64,000 nucleotides of DNA from Vibrio panuliri (lineage in GTDB: Bacteria > Pseudomonadota > Gammaproteobacteria > Enterobacterales > Vibrionaceae). Positions 27,774 to 36,600 of this stretch are shown in pieces. The DNA lies in contig NZ_AP019654.1 of NCBI RefSeq assembly GCF_009938205.1, forward strand, positions 2,632,540 to 2,696,539, written 5' to 3'. The stretch's first letter is position 1. The number at the start of each line of letters is the position of its first letter. A model generated the notes under the pieces. The model was not told the DNA's origin. It saw only the letters and a program-made list of their open reading frames with translations, and ran no database searches. A program made the position numbers and the translations under genes.

Positions 27774-30119
27774 TTACCTCTGGGCTAACCAATCTTTGAG
27801 TATCTGAATATCCACTTGATACTCCTTTTTAATTTCATCGACCCAATCATCGATGTTTTCCCACCAAGCCGGAAGCTCTGGAGATTGTGCCTTTTGTGCG
27901 ACGCTTTGTATATGTTTCAGACCAATCGAACCCGCAGCCCCTTTAATTTTATGAGCCTCGGAGACAATACCTTCCTGATCTTTCGCCACCATATTCGAAT
28001 CGAGCAATTCAATATAACCCGGCATCATCTCTTCAAACATTTTAATGCTTTCAAGAACCGGTTTAGCTCCGACGATGCCAACGTAAGACTCCAACATATC
28101 CAAATCAAGGATGTTCTGATAAACCTCCTCGGCATCAACATGATGCTCAGGCTCAGGGAGATGGGGCATCGGCTCACATGGTTCATGATCACCAAATAGC
28201 GCAATCACTTCTTGCACCGCGAGCACCGATAGCGGCTTGCTGATCGCCTCATCCATACCTTGCTCGTAGTATTCCTGCTTATTTTTCACAACGTTAGCGG
28301 TAAGTGCAACTAGCGGAGGAAGTACTGGATAGGTTTCTCGAAAATGCGCCGCAACATCGAACCCAGTCATATCTGGCAACTGAATATCAAGGAAAACCAA
28401 GTCATACAGTTCTGGATCAAACATCTCAATCGCTTCTTGCCCCGTCATGGCAACAGAGACCTCATGTCCCATACTCTCTAACAGCGAGCGGGCTACCGTA
28501 ATATTGAGTTCAATATCTTCAACCATAAAGATGTTGAGCTCTCGCTGAGCTGGTTGAACTTCAACTTTGGCGATTTCTGCCTCTTGAGCAAGAGGAACGC
28601 ATATGGTGACGGTAAAGGTACTGCCAAAGCCCTCTTCACTGCTTACGGTGATGTCCCCATGCATCATTTTAATCAGCTGCTTAGACACCGCTAAACCGAT
28701 CCCTGTGCCTACCGCATGTAAGTTATCGCTCTCTGATTTCACCTGATAATACATGGCAAAAATATTGTCTAACTCAGATTCTGGAATCCCGACACCGGTA
28801 TCTTCAACCTCTAGGGTAATGTGGGCATTTCCTTGCTCAATCACCGAGCTTACTGAAAGCACCACACCACCCTCTTTAGTAAACTTCATTGCGTTACTGA
28901 TCAGATTCCACAAAACTTGACGTAATCGAGTGGCATCAGCACTGATGGCTGTAGGCAGATCATTCAAACGCTCGAGATTAAAACGCAAACCTTTTTGCTC
29001 TGCCATTAAGGCGGCAATACTCTCAATTTCAACCACAAACTCTTCGAAATTAAGCGGCGCTGGGTAAAGCTCTAACTTACGACGGTCAAATTTATCCATA
29101 TCAATGATATCATTGAAGATATTGCCAAGCGTAATCGCACTGACATTGATCGTTTGCATATGTTTGCGTTGCTCATCCGTCATTGGAGTATCAAGCAACA
29201 TTCGGCTCAAACCAACGATGCCGTTAAGCGGAGTTCTTAATTCATGACTGATAGTCGAAATAAACGTTGTCTTATCACGGCTGGCTTTTTCTAACGACTC
29301 TTCATGACGCTTACGCTCAGTAATATCTCGTCCAAAACCGACCAAGCCTAAATGTCGGCCCTCTTTGCTGTAAAACGGCACTTTACGCAGTTCAAAATAG
29401 ATCTTGCGACCATCAGGGTACTCAAGCCACTGCTCATAAGTGATCGCTTGATTGTCAGCAAAAACGGCATCATCGGTTTCCACAATTTGCTGGGCAACTT
29501 CTTTGCTGTATACCTCCCAAGGGGTTAAACCGACCAACTGAGACTCTTTTTTCCCGGTCAGCTCTTCCATCGCACGGTTACACCCAGAGAAGACTCCTTC
29601 AGCATTGCGGTAGTAAATAAGATCTGGCGAAGCATCAATAAAAGAACGTAATAATGCGGTACGCTCAGCCAGTTCCATTTGCGTGCGTTCACGTTGATAC
29701 ACCTCATTTTCGAGGTCTTTCATTGCTTCTTCACGCCCCTCTTCTGCTTTAATCCGATCTTCAATTTCGCGATTCAACTTCTCAATATTTTGTTGAAGTT
29801 GCTGGTTAAGCTCCAAATCTCGCGAGCGCATTACTTTAAGTTTTGAAACCAGCTTAGAAAGTCGTTGGCGAGACTCCTCTAACTGATCAACTACCACCGA
29901 AAGAAAGTAGACAGCCCACGGAGTGATCACTAGGCCAAAGAAAACCGAACGAACAATGTCGATGTTATCGACATGCCCACTAAGAAATAGAGTGATCCCA
30001 ACTTGAACAACGACTGCGAGAGAAATTAAAGCGAGAGCAAGAAGAATGGAAAAACGCAAAATACCCAGTTTGACCAAGAGATCAACGTAGTATTGAGCAA
30101 GATTCTTAATGGTTTTCAT
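27774..30119 (-). CDS. arcB: Aerobic respiration control hybrid sensor kinase ArcB
   Basis: ArcB is the membrane sensor that phosphorylates ArcA when quinone pools are reduced. The 781-residue product has two N-terminal membrane segments (about 22-46 and 57-77), a coiled coil (about 80-150), PAS (about 153-268), histidine kinase with His292 in FISTISHELRTPLNG, ATPase (GTGIGLAVSKQL), receiver with Asp578 (LVFLDIQLPDMTG) and Hpt with His723 (SEAHKIKGAAGS): the full tripartite relay. The ATG at 30119 aligns with E. coli numbering; the frame opens 14 codons earlier. Of the two redox-switch cysteines of E. coli (180 and 241), Cys180 is present but position 241 is Tyr (GRKIYFELRK). Confidence 0.95.
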   Translation of the reverse strand: MKTIKNLAQYYVDLLVKLGILRFSILLALALISLAVVVQVGITLFLSGHVDNIDIVRSVFFGLVITPWAVYFLSVVVDQLEESRQRLSKLVSKLKVMRSRDLELNQQLQQNIEKLNREIEDRIKAEEGREEAMKDLENEVYQRERTQMELAERTALLRSFIDASPDLIYYRNAEGVFSGCNRAMEELTGKKESQLVGLTPWEVYSKEVAQQIVETDDAVFADNQAITYEQWLEYPDGRKIYFELRKVPFYSKEGRHLGLVGFGRDITERKRHEESLEKASRDKTTFISTISHELRTPLNGIVGLSRMLLDTPMTDEQRKHMQTINVSAITLGNIFNDIIDMDKFDRRKLELYPAPLNFEEFVVEIESIAALMAEQKGLRFNLERLNDLPTAISADATRLRQVLWNLISNAMKFTKEGGVVLSVSSVIEQGNAHITLEVEDTGVGIPESELDNIFAMYYQVKSESDNLHAVGTGIGLAVSKQLIKMMHGDITVSSEEGFGSTFTVTICVPLAQEAEIAKVEVQPAQRELNIFMVEDIELNITVARSLLESMGHEVSVAMTGQEAIEMFDPELYDLVFLDIQLPDMTGFDVAAHFRETYPVLPPLVALTANVVKNKQEYYEQGMDEAISKPLSVLAVQEVIALFGDHEPCEPMPHLPEPEHHVDAEEVYQNILDLDMLESYVGIVGAKPVLESIKMFEEMMPGYIELLDSNMVAKDQEGIVSEAHKIKGAAGSIGLKHIQSVAQKAQSPELPAWWENIDDWVDEIKKEYQVDIQILKDWLAQR

Positions 30120-30257
30120 TGAGTGCTCCGAGCGAGAAACAGCAGCTATCACCATAAACATCGGCTGCTGAATTATTAGAATAATAAATGGCGACTTAGC
30201 TCCACATACTACCTGCTTTCACAACACACAGCTAAAAAATCACGAATTAGCGTATGC

Positions 30258-32009
30258 TTAATTACTCGATGTGTGATGTAGGCAAGTTTGATTACGACCT
30301 TGTGCTTTAGCACGATATAAAGCACTGTCTGCTAAGGCAACCATTGAATCTGGACTGTCGCTTGGCTGAGGCACAAATGTGACAAAACCAATACTAACGG
30401 TGACGTAAGGCTTAACTTGGGAGCCTTGATGGGGAATCGCTAAACTCTCTACTTCTGTATGAATGCGTTGTGCCAAAACTTTCGCACCATCAACCGTGGT
30501 GTTTGGCAGAATAAATGCAAACTCTTCCCCACCATAACGGGCAACACAATCACTGGAACGCGTAATGACTCGCTTAAAAGCTTGAGCAACGCCAATTAAC
30601 GCTTCGTCGCCTTGCTGGTGACCATAAAGATCATTGAAGCCTTTGAAGTTATCAATATCACACAACATGATAGTCAATGGTCTCTGCTCGCGAATGTGCA
30701 GATGCCATAGTAAATCTAACTGCTCATCAAAACGACGACGGTTGGCGATTTGGGTTAAACCATCAATAAAACTGAGTCTTTCCAGTTCTTGGTTTGCCTC
30801 GGCTAATTTCTGTTCCGCAAGATATCGTTCCGACACATCGCGAGCCATCACCAACACGCCATTTGTGCCCGAAGCAGGATCACGAAAGGGAGACTTCACT
30901 ACGTCATACCATGTCATCTCACCGTTACTATGGACAACTTGTTCTATATATCGCTGTGAAACGCTTTCTTTCAGCACTTGGTGATCACTCTCAGAGAGTT
31001 TCTTATATGCCTCTGCAGAGATTACGTCTTGGAGCCGGCGTCCGATTAAGTCATTAACGTCTGAGATACCGAGTTTTTTAACAAATGGTTTATTGCAGGC
31101 TTGATAAATTAAGCTTTGATTGAAAATACCAATGGAGTCTGGGCTGGCCTCTAGGATGTTTTGTAGGATGGTGTCACTTTGCGCTAGTGCCACCTCAGTG
31201 TCGCGGCGTTTTTCCATTTCATCACGCAAATTACGCTGAATGTCATGCCAATCCGTCACATCATGGCTGATCCCCAGCATACCAAGCGGCTCACCTTGTG
31301 GTGACATCAATAGACTTTGGTGCGTCTCTAATAAGCAACTGCGTCCAGAAAGATCCACAGTCCAATGTCGATGAGAGGCCCGTCCTTTGTCAACGCCCGT
31401 GATCTCATGCATACCTTCATCAAATCGCTCGCCCCAAAAATGATCAAACGCTCGGTTGGTAAAAAGTTTTTCACCATTAGTCCCTTTGACAAAAATCAGC
31501 TCGGATAAATTGTCAAACGCACTTTTTATCACCGAAAGAGAGTGAACTTGTTTGGTCATGTCATCAGCGTTCTGCTTATATGGCGTAATGTAAAACAGCC
31601 AACAACGCTTGCCGTGGTAATCGGTCGCACGGGCATACACTTCTACTCGAACAGACTGATTCGCAGACAGTGGCCAATCAATCTTATATACCGCAGAGTT
31701 GTTATGCGTGAAATAGTCCATCAGTTCGATGATAAATGATTGATTGAGGGTGCCTGGCAGCAAGTAGTAACGCCCCACACGGCGCACACCTAAGACTCGT
31801 GCGGCAACCGCATTTGAAATCAGAAGTTTGCCTGATTTACTCTCAACCAACATCATCGGTACGGGAGAGTCTTCGATAAGACGTTTAACTTGTCGGTGAA
31901 ATCGATAGTAGAGTTGGACGAAAAGAACCAGCAGCACAATGGCAAACAGCATTTCAAATCCATGAAGATGGACAGACTCAAATATCCAACTTTCCGACGT
32001 CTTTATCAT
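30258..32009 (-). CDS. Membrane PAS-GGDEF diguanylate cyclase
   Basis: A 583-residue predicted c-di-GMP synthase. One N-terminal membrane segment (about 19-37) is followed by three PAS-like domains (about 45-130, 155-260, 280-395) and a GGDEF domain. The active-site loop is GGEEF at 493-497 (ARYGGEEFAFILP), a functional variant, and the product-inhibition I-site RSSD stands five residues before it. The PAS domains suggest sensing of redox or a small ligand. It lies between arcB and yhcC, all on the minus strand with gaps of over 100 bases, so separate transcription is likely. No good Shine-Dalgarno is visible at the ATG. Confidence 0.9.
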   Translation of the reverse strand: MIKTSESWIFESVHLHGFEMLFAIVLLVLFVQLYYRFHRQVKRLIEDSPVPMMLVESKSGKLLISNAVAARVLGVRRVGRYYLLPGTLNQSFIIELMDYFTHNNSAVYKIDWPLSANQSVRVEVYARATDYHGKRCWLFYITPYKQNADDMTKQVHSLSVIKSAFDNLSELIFVKGTNGEKLFTNRAFDHFWGERFDEGMHEITGVDKGRASHRHWTVDLSGRSCLLETHQSLLMSPQGEPLGMLGISHDVTDWHDIQRNLRDEMEKRRDTEVALAQSDTILQNILEASPDSIGIFNQSLIYQACNKPFVKKLGISDVNDLIGRRLQDVISAEAYKKLSESDHQVLKESVSQRYIEQVVHSNGEMTWYDVVKSPFRDPASGTNGVLVMARDVSERYLAEQKLAEANQELERLSFIDGLTQIANRRRFDEQLDLLWHLHIREQRPLTIMLCDIDNFKGFNDLYGHQQGDEALIGVAQAFKRVITRSSDCVARYGGEEFAFILPNTTVDGAKVLAQRIHTEVESLAIPHQGSQVKPYVTVSIGFVTFVPQPSDSPDSMVALADSALYRAKAQGRNQTCLHHTSSN

Positions 32010-32040
32010 ATATAGGCTAATTATCTCTGGCGTTTAACTA

Positions 32041-32121
32041 ATATACCCAAGCAACTCGATGATGCTTGGCTATATGCGCCAAGTTACCTGCCATCGAAAG
32101 CGGCACCAAGGAGTAACTTGG
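32041..32121. repeat. Dispersed palindromic repeat with two hairpins
   Basis: Two inverted repeats lie side by side: CCAAGCA/TGCTTGG (32047-32069) and CCAAGTTAC/GTAACTTGG (32079-32121). The left part resembles 13069-13095. It lies upstream of the diguanylate cyclase gene and downstream of yhcC. Confidence 0.55.
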
Positions 32122-32165
32122 ACATTTTTAAAGATAGCAGTTTCTAATTAATTATCGGTCACAAA

Positions 32166-33095
32166 TCAAGGCTTAATGTAATGAAACGGTCGGCCTGTTA
32201 GTGAACCTTGAGCCCCGTCTCTATTTAGTGCTCGTCCTATCTCTGTCATCGCCAACCAGCGGTTCTCGCACCACAGTGGAGAAAGCAGGGTTGGACGACG
32301 TGCAGCCGACGATACTCGGTGATAAATCACCTCGGGTGGAGTCATGCGAATCAACTCACTCGCAATTTCAACATACGCTTCCAACTCTGGCGCTTCTAGT
32401 TTACCTGCACGCCATGCTTTGGCCATCGTACTGCCCTCGACGATATGCAAACCATGCAGTTTAATGCCGTCAGTACCCACTTCGAGCACTTGCTGCATAG
32501 TGCGTACGTTATCTTCTCGAACTTCTCGAGGTAACCCGACAATCAAATGAGTACATACTTTTATGCCCAACGCGCGAGCGCGACGAGTAATTTCTGCATA
32601 ACATTCGAAGTCATGACCGCGGTTTATGCGTTTCAATGTGTCATTATTAGCCGTTTGCAACCCGAGCTCTAGCCAAATCTCATAACCTTGTTGTACATAG
32701 CTTGAGAGAAGATCCAATACCGCATCAGGTACGCAGTCAGGACGCGTGCCGACACACAGCCCGACAATATCCGCCGATTTAAGTGCCTCTTCATACATAT
32801 TCTTCAGCACTTGCACTTCTGCATAAGTACTGGTGTAGGCTTGAAAGTATGCTAAATATTTTTTTGCCCGAGCAATTTCACCAGCGCGATCTGTTAACTG
32901 CTCTTTAATGCTTTTGACTTGCGTTTCCTCATCGGCGAACGACGCCACATTACAGAACGTGCACCCTCCGCGACCAATGGTGCCATCGCGATTCGGACAA
33001 CTAAAGCCACCATGTAATGTCAATTTATGGACTTTCTCGCCATAGCGACGGTGTAGATCTTGACCAATGGTGTTTACCAACTCATGTAACTGCAT
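32166..33095 (-). CDS. yhcC: Radical SAM protein, YhcC (TIGR01212) family
   Basis: A 309-residue radical SAM enzyme of the YhcC family. The Fe-S cysteines are in FSCPNRDGTIGRGGCTFCN, which has the family's unusual spacing C-x10-C-x2-C; GLCVGTRPDCVPDAVLDLL and LELGLQTANNDTLKRINRGH follow. It resembles Elp3-type enzymes, but its substrate is not established. The frame allows a GTG at 33104; the ATG at 33095 with GGAA just upstream is preferred. It is divergent from gltB, as is common for yhcC in gammaproteobacteria. Confidence 0.9.
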   Translation of the reverse strand: MQLHELVNTIGQDLHRRYGEKVHKLTLHGGFSCPNRDGTIGRGGCTFCNVASFADEETQVKSIKEQLTDRAGEIARAKKYLAYFQAYTSTYAEVQVLKNMYEEALKSADIVGLCVGTRPDCVPDAVLDLLSSYVQQGYEIWLELGLQTANNDTLKRINRGHDFECYAEITRRARALGIKVCTHLIVGLPREVREDNVRTMQQVLEVGTDGIKLHGLHIVEGSTMAKAWRAGKLEAPELEAYVEIASELIRMTPPEVIYHRVSSAARRPTLLSPLWCENRWLAMTEIGRALNRDGAQGSLTGRPFHYIKP

Positions 33096-33630
33096 ATCTT
33101 CCACTAATGAGAATAGAAATCATTAAGATTTGTGTAATTAAATTACACAATTTGTTCACTTTTTAAGTACACGCTATTTAACCAAAACCTCCTATTTGAT
33201 CCCTATCACAAATCAATAAACATGCAGATATACGTGCTTCAAGCTAAAATTTAGGCAAAAAACAAACATAAAACCTATTTCATACGCGAAAAAATTGCGC
33301 AACAACGCCGCGTTTTGATTGCATTTTAGCCTGAAGAAATTGTAGGATACTTACAGATCTCACTCGCGAAGCCGTAGGCTGAAAAACAACATAATTAGCG
33401 AGGAGAACGGTGATATACCAATCCCGCCTATATAAATCACTACAAAAGTGATGCAGTTAAATGGATATCACCAAGGATTATCTTTCTCACAAAATTTTTC
33501 CTGTGAGGAAAGAAAGGAATCAAACCTGAACAACCTCGGTCAGGTGCGAATTAAAACTATAAAAGGAAGTGACGTGCGATTAAGTTCGCTTAATCAAAGT
33601 GCGTCCAAATTAGATTGGAAGGATGTATCT
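33096..33630. other. yhcC-gltB divergent region and gltB leader
   Basis: About 480-535 bp, depending on the gltB start. It contains the palindrome at 33130-33150 and an AT-rich segment (33180-33300) likely to carry the promoters. A hairpin ATCACT/AGTGAT lies near 33436-33452. The frame is open from 33448 into gltB, but the residues before 33574 do not look like a GltB N-terminus. Confidence 0.5.
33130..33150. promoter_or_regulatory. Perfect 21-bp palindrome upstream of yhcC
   Basis: Arms TTGTGTAATT and AATTACACAA are exact inverses around a single central A. It lies 35 bases upstream of the yhcC start and about 480 bases before the preferred gltB start. The symmetry fits a dimeric repressor or activator site; the protein is not identified. 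Confidence 0.5.
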
Positions 33631-36600
33631 ATGGTAGATAGAGAGCAGAGCACCCAAGGTCTGTACACTCCTGAATTGGAACACGACGCTTGTGGTATCG
33701 GTTTTGTTGCTCACCTTAAAAACCGTAAATCACACGCAGTAGTTACGCAAGCACTTGATATGCTAGCGCGCATGGAACACCGTGGCGGTCAAGGTTGTGA
33801 CCCTTGTAGCGGTGACGGCGCAGGTATCCTACTGCAAAAACCTCATGAATTTCTTTTAGAAGAAGCGGTGAAGCTTGGGATTAAGCTTCCTTCTTTTGAA
33901 AAATATGGCGTGGGTGTGGTTCTTTTCCCGAAAGACCAGCACAAACGCGAGCAATGTCGTGACATTCTAGAGCGTAACGCCAAACGACTAGACCTCGAAG
34001 TGATTGGCTACCGCGTGTTGCCAACCGACAACTCAATGATTGGTGCCGACCCACTCAGCACTGAACCTCAATTTGAGCACGTGTTTATCACGGGTGGTCC
34101 AGGTACCACGCCAGAAGAACTTGAGCGAAAACTATACGTTCTACGCAACTATACCGTTCGTGTTTGCCTAGAGAGCGTATCGAATATTGGTGATGATTTT
34201 TACATCAACTCAATGTCGTACAAAACCCTCGTCTATAAAGGCCAGTTGACCACGGAGCAGGTACCGCAGTACTTCTTAGATCTGCAAAACCCAACTATGG
34301 TGACAGCGTTGGCGTTGGTGCACTCGCGTTTCTCCACCAATACATTCCCTAAATGGCGTCTGGCGCAGCCTTTCCGTTACATTGCTCATAACGGTGAGAT
34401 CAACACCGTGCGCGGCAACCTAAACTGGATGAAGGCCCGTGAAGCGATTCTGGAATCAGAGCTCTTTACTCAAGCTGAAATCGATATGCTGCTGCCGATC
34501 TGTCAAGAAGGCAGTTCAGACTCATCAAACTTCGATATGGCACTTGAGCTACTGGTACTTTCTGGCCGTAGCTTACCGCATGCATTGATGATGATGATCC
34601 CTGAAGCATGGCAAGAAAACAAAAACATGGATCCAACCCGTCGTGCGTTCTATCAATACCACGCCAACATCATGGAACCATGGGATGGCCCTGCGTCTGT
34701 CTGCTTCACTGACGGCGTGCAAGTTGGTGCGACCCTTGACCGTAACGGTCTGCGCCCATCACGCTACACAGTCACCAAAGATGACTTCCTCGTTATGGCG
34801 TCAGAGTCTGGTGTGGTTGATATCGCGCCAGAAAACGTTGAGTTCCGCGGTCGTCTGCAACCAGGTCGCATCTTTGTCGCTGACTTAGAGCAAGGTCGCA
34901 TCATCTCTGACGAAGAAGTTAAAGATGCCATTGCCACCGCGCAACCTTATCAGAAGTGGGTAGAAGAAAATCTACTAAGCTTGAAAAAACTGCCTGATGC
35001 GAGCAACCAGTTCAGCCAACCATCGCCTGAGCGCCTATTACACCGCCAACAAGCGTTTGGCGTAAGCTCTGAAGAAGTCAATGAAGTCATCGTGCCAATG
35101 GCGAACGATGGTAAAGAACCTTTATCAGCAATGGGTGCCGACTGGCCGTTAGCAGTGCTTTCGCACCAATCACAGCATCTATCAAACTACTTTAAGCAGC
35201 TGTTTGCCCAAGTCACCAACCCGCCGATCGACCCGATCCGTGAACGTATGGTGATGTCACTGAACACTTACCTAGGTAAAGATCAGAACTTACTGACGGA
35301 AACACCTCTACACTGTCAAAAAGTTGAGCTTGAATCACCAGTGCTGGCAAACTCTGAACTTGAGAAGCTACGTGCGATTGATAACGAGCACTTACAAGCA
35401 AAAACTCTCGACATCGTATTCCAAGCAAGCGAAGACCAAGGCAAACTTGAACGTGCACTAAAACGTATTTGCCAATACGCAGAAGATGCGGTGATTGATG
35501 GCTATTCCATCATCTTGCTCACTGACCGTGCCGTAAACTCAAACCACGCCGCTATTCCTGCAATGCTGGCGGTAGGTGCCGTGCATCACCACTTAATTCG
35601 CAAAGGTCTACGTGCTAAATGTGACATCGTTGTCGAAACAGGTGACGCACGTGAAACGCATCACTTTGCCACACTACTTGGTTACGGTGCTAACGCAGTA
35701 AACCCGTATTTGGTTATTGAAACCATCATTGAACTGCAACGCACGAAGAAACTTGATCCGCAAGCCAACCCTCGCGATCTATTCAACAACTACCGTAAAG
35801 CCGTGAACGGCGGACTGCTCAAGATTTTCTCGAAGATGGGTATCTCTACGCTGCAGTCTTACCATGGCGCACAGATTTTCGAAGCGCTTGGTATTCACAA
35901 GTCAGTGGTAGATAAGTACTTCACTGGTACAGTCTCGCGTATTCAGGGTCTGACTCTGGATGACATCGCTAAAGAAGTGTTAGTTCGTCACCGCTTTGGT
36001 TACCCACAACGTGAGATCCCAGTACAAGTACTAGATGTCGGTGGTGTGTACCAGTGGAAACAGCGTGGTGAAAAACACCTGTTCAACCCAGAAACCATCT
36101 CTTTGCTGCAAGAATCAACACGCAACAAGAACTATGATCAGTTCAAACAGTATGCAGCAGCGGTTGATAAGCAAGGCGACAATGCGGTTACGCTACGAAG
36201 CCAACTGGAGTTTATTAAAAACCCAGCCGGTTCAATTCCTCTTGCAGAAGTCGAGCCGATTGAAAGCATCGTAAAACGCTTTGCAACCGGCGCGATGTCG
36301 TTTGGTTCCATTTCTTACGAAGCGCACTCCACACTAGCTGTCGCGATGAACCGCCTAGGCGCGAAATCGAACTCGGGTGAAGGTGGTGAAGACCCAATCC
36401 GTTTTGAGCGTAAAGAGAACGGTGATTGGGAACGCTCTGCGATCAAACAGGTTGCTTCTGGTCGTTTTGGCGTGACGTCATACTACCTAACAAATGCTGA
36501 CGAGCTACAAATTAAGATGGCTCAAGGTGCGAAACCTGGTGAAGGTGGTCAACTACCGGGCGACAAAGTCGATGATTGGATTGGTGCAACACGTCACTCA

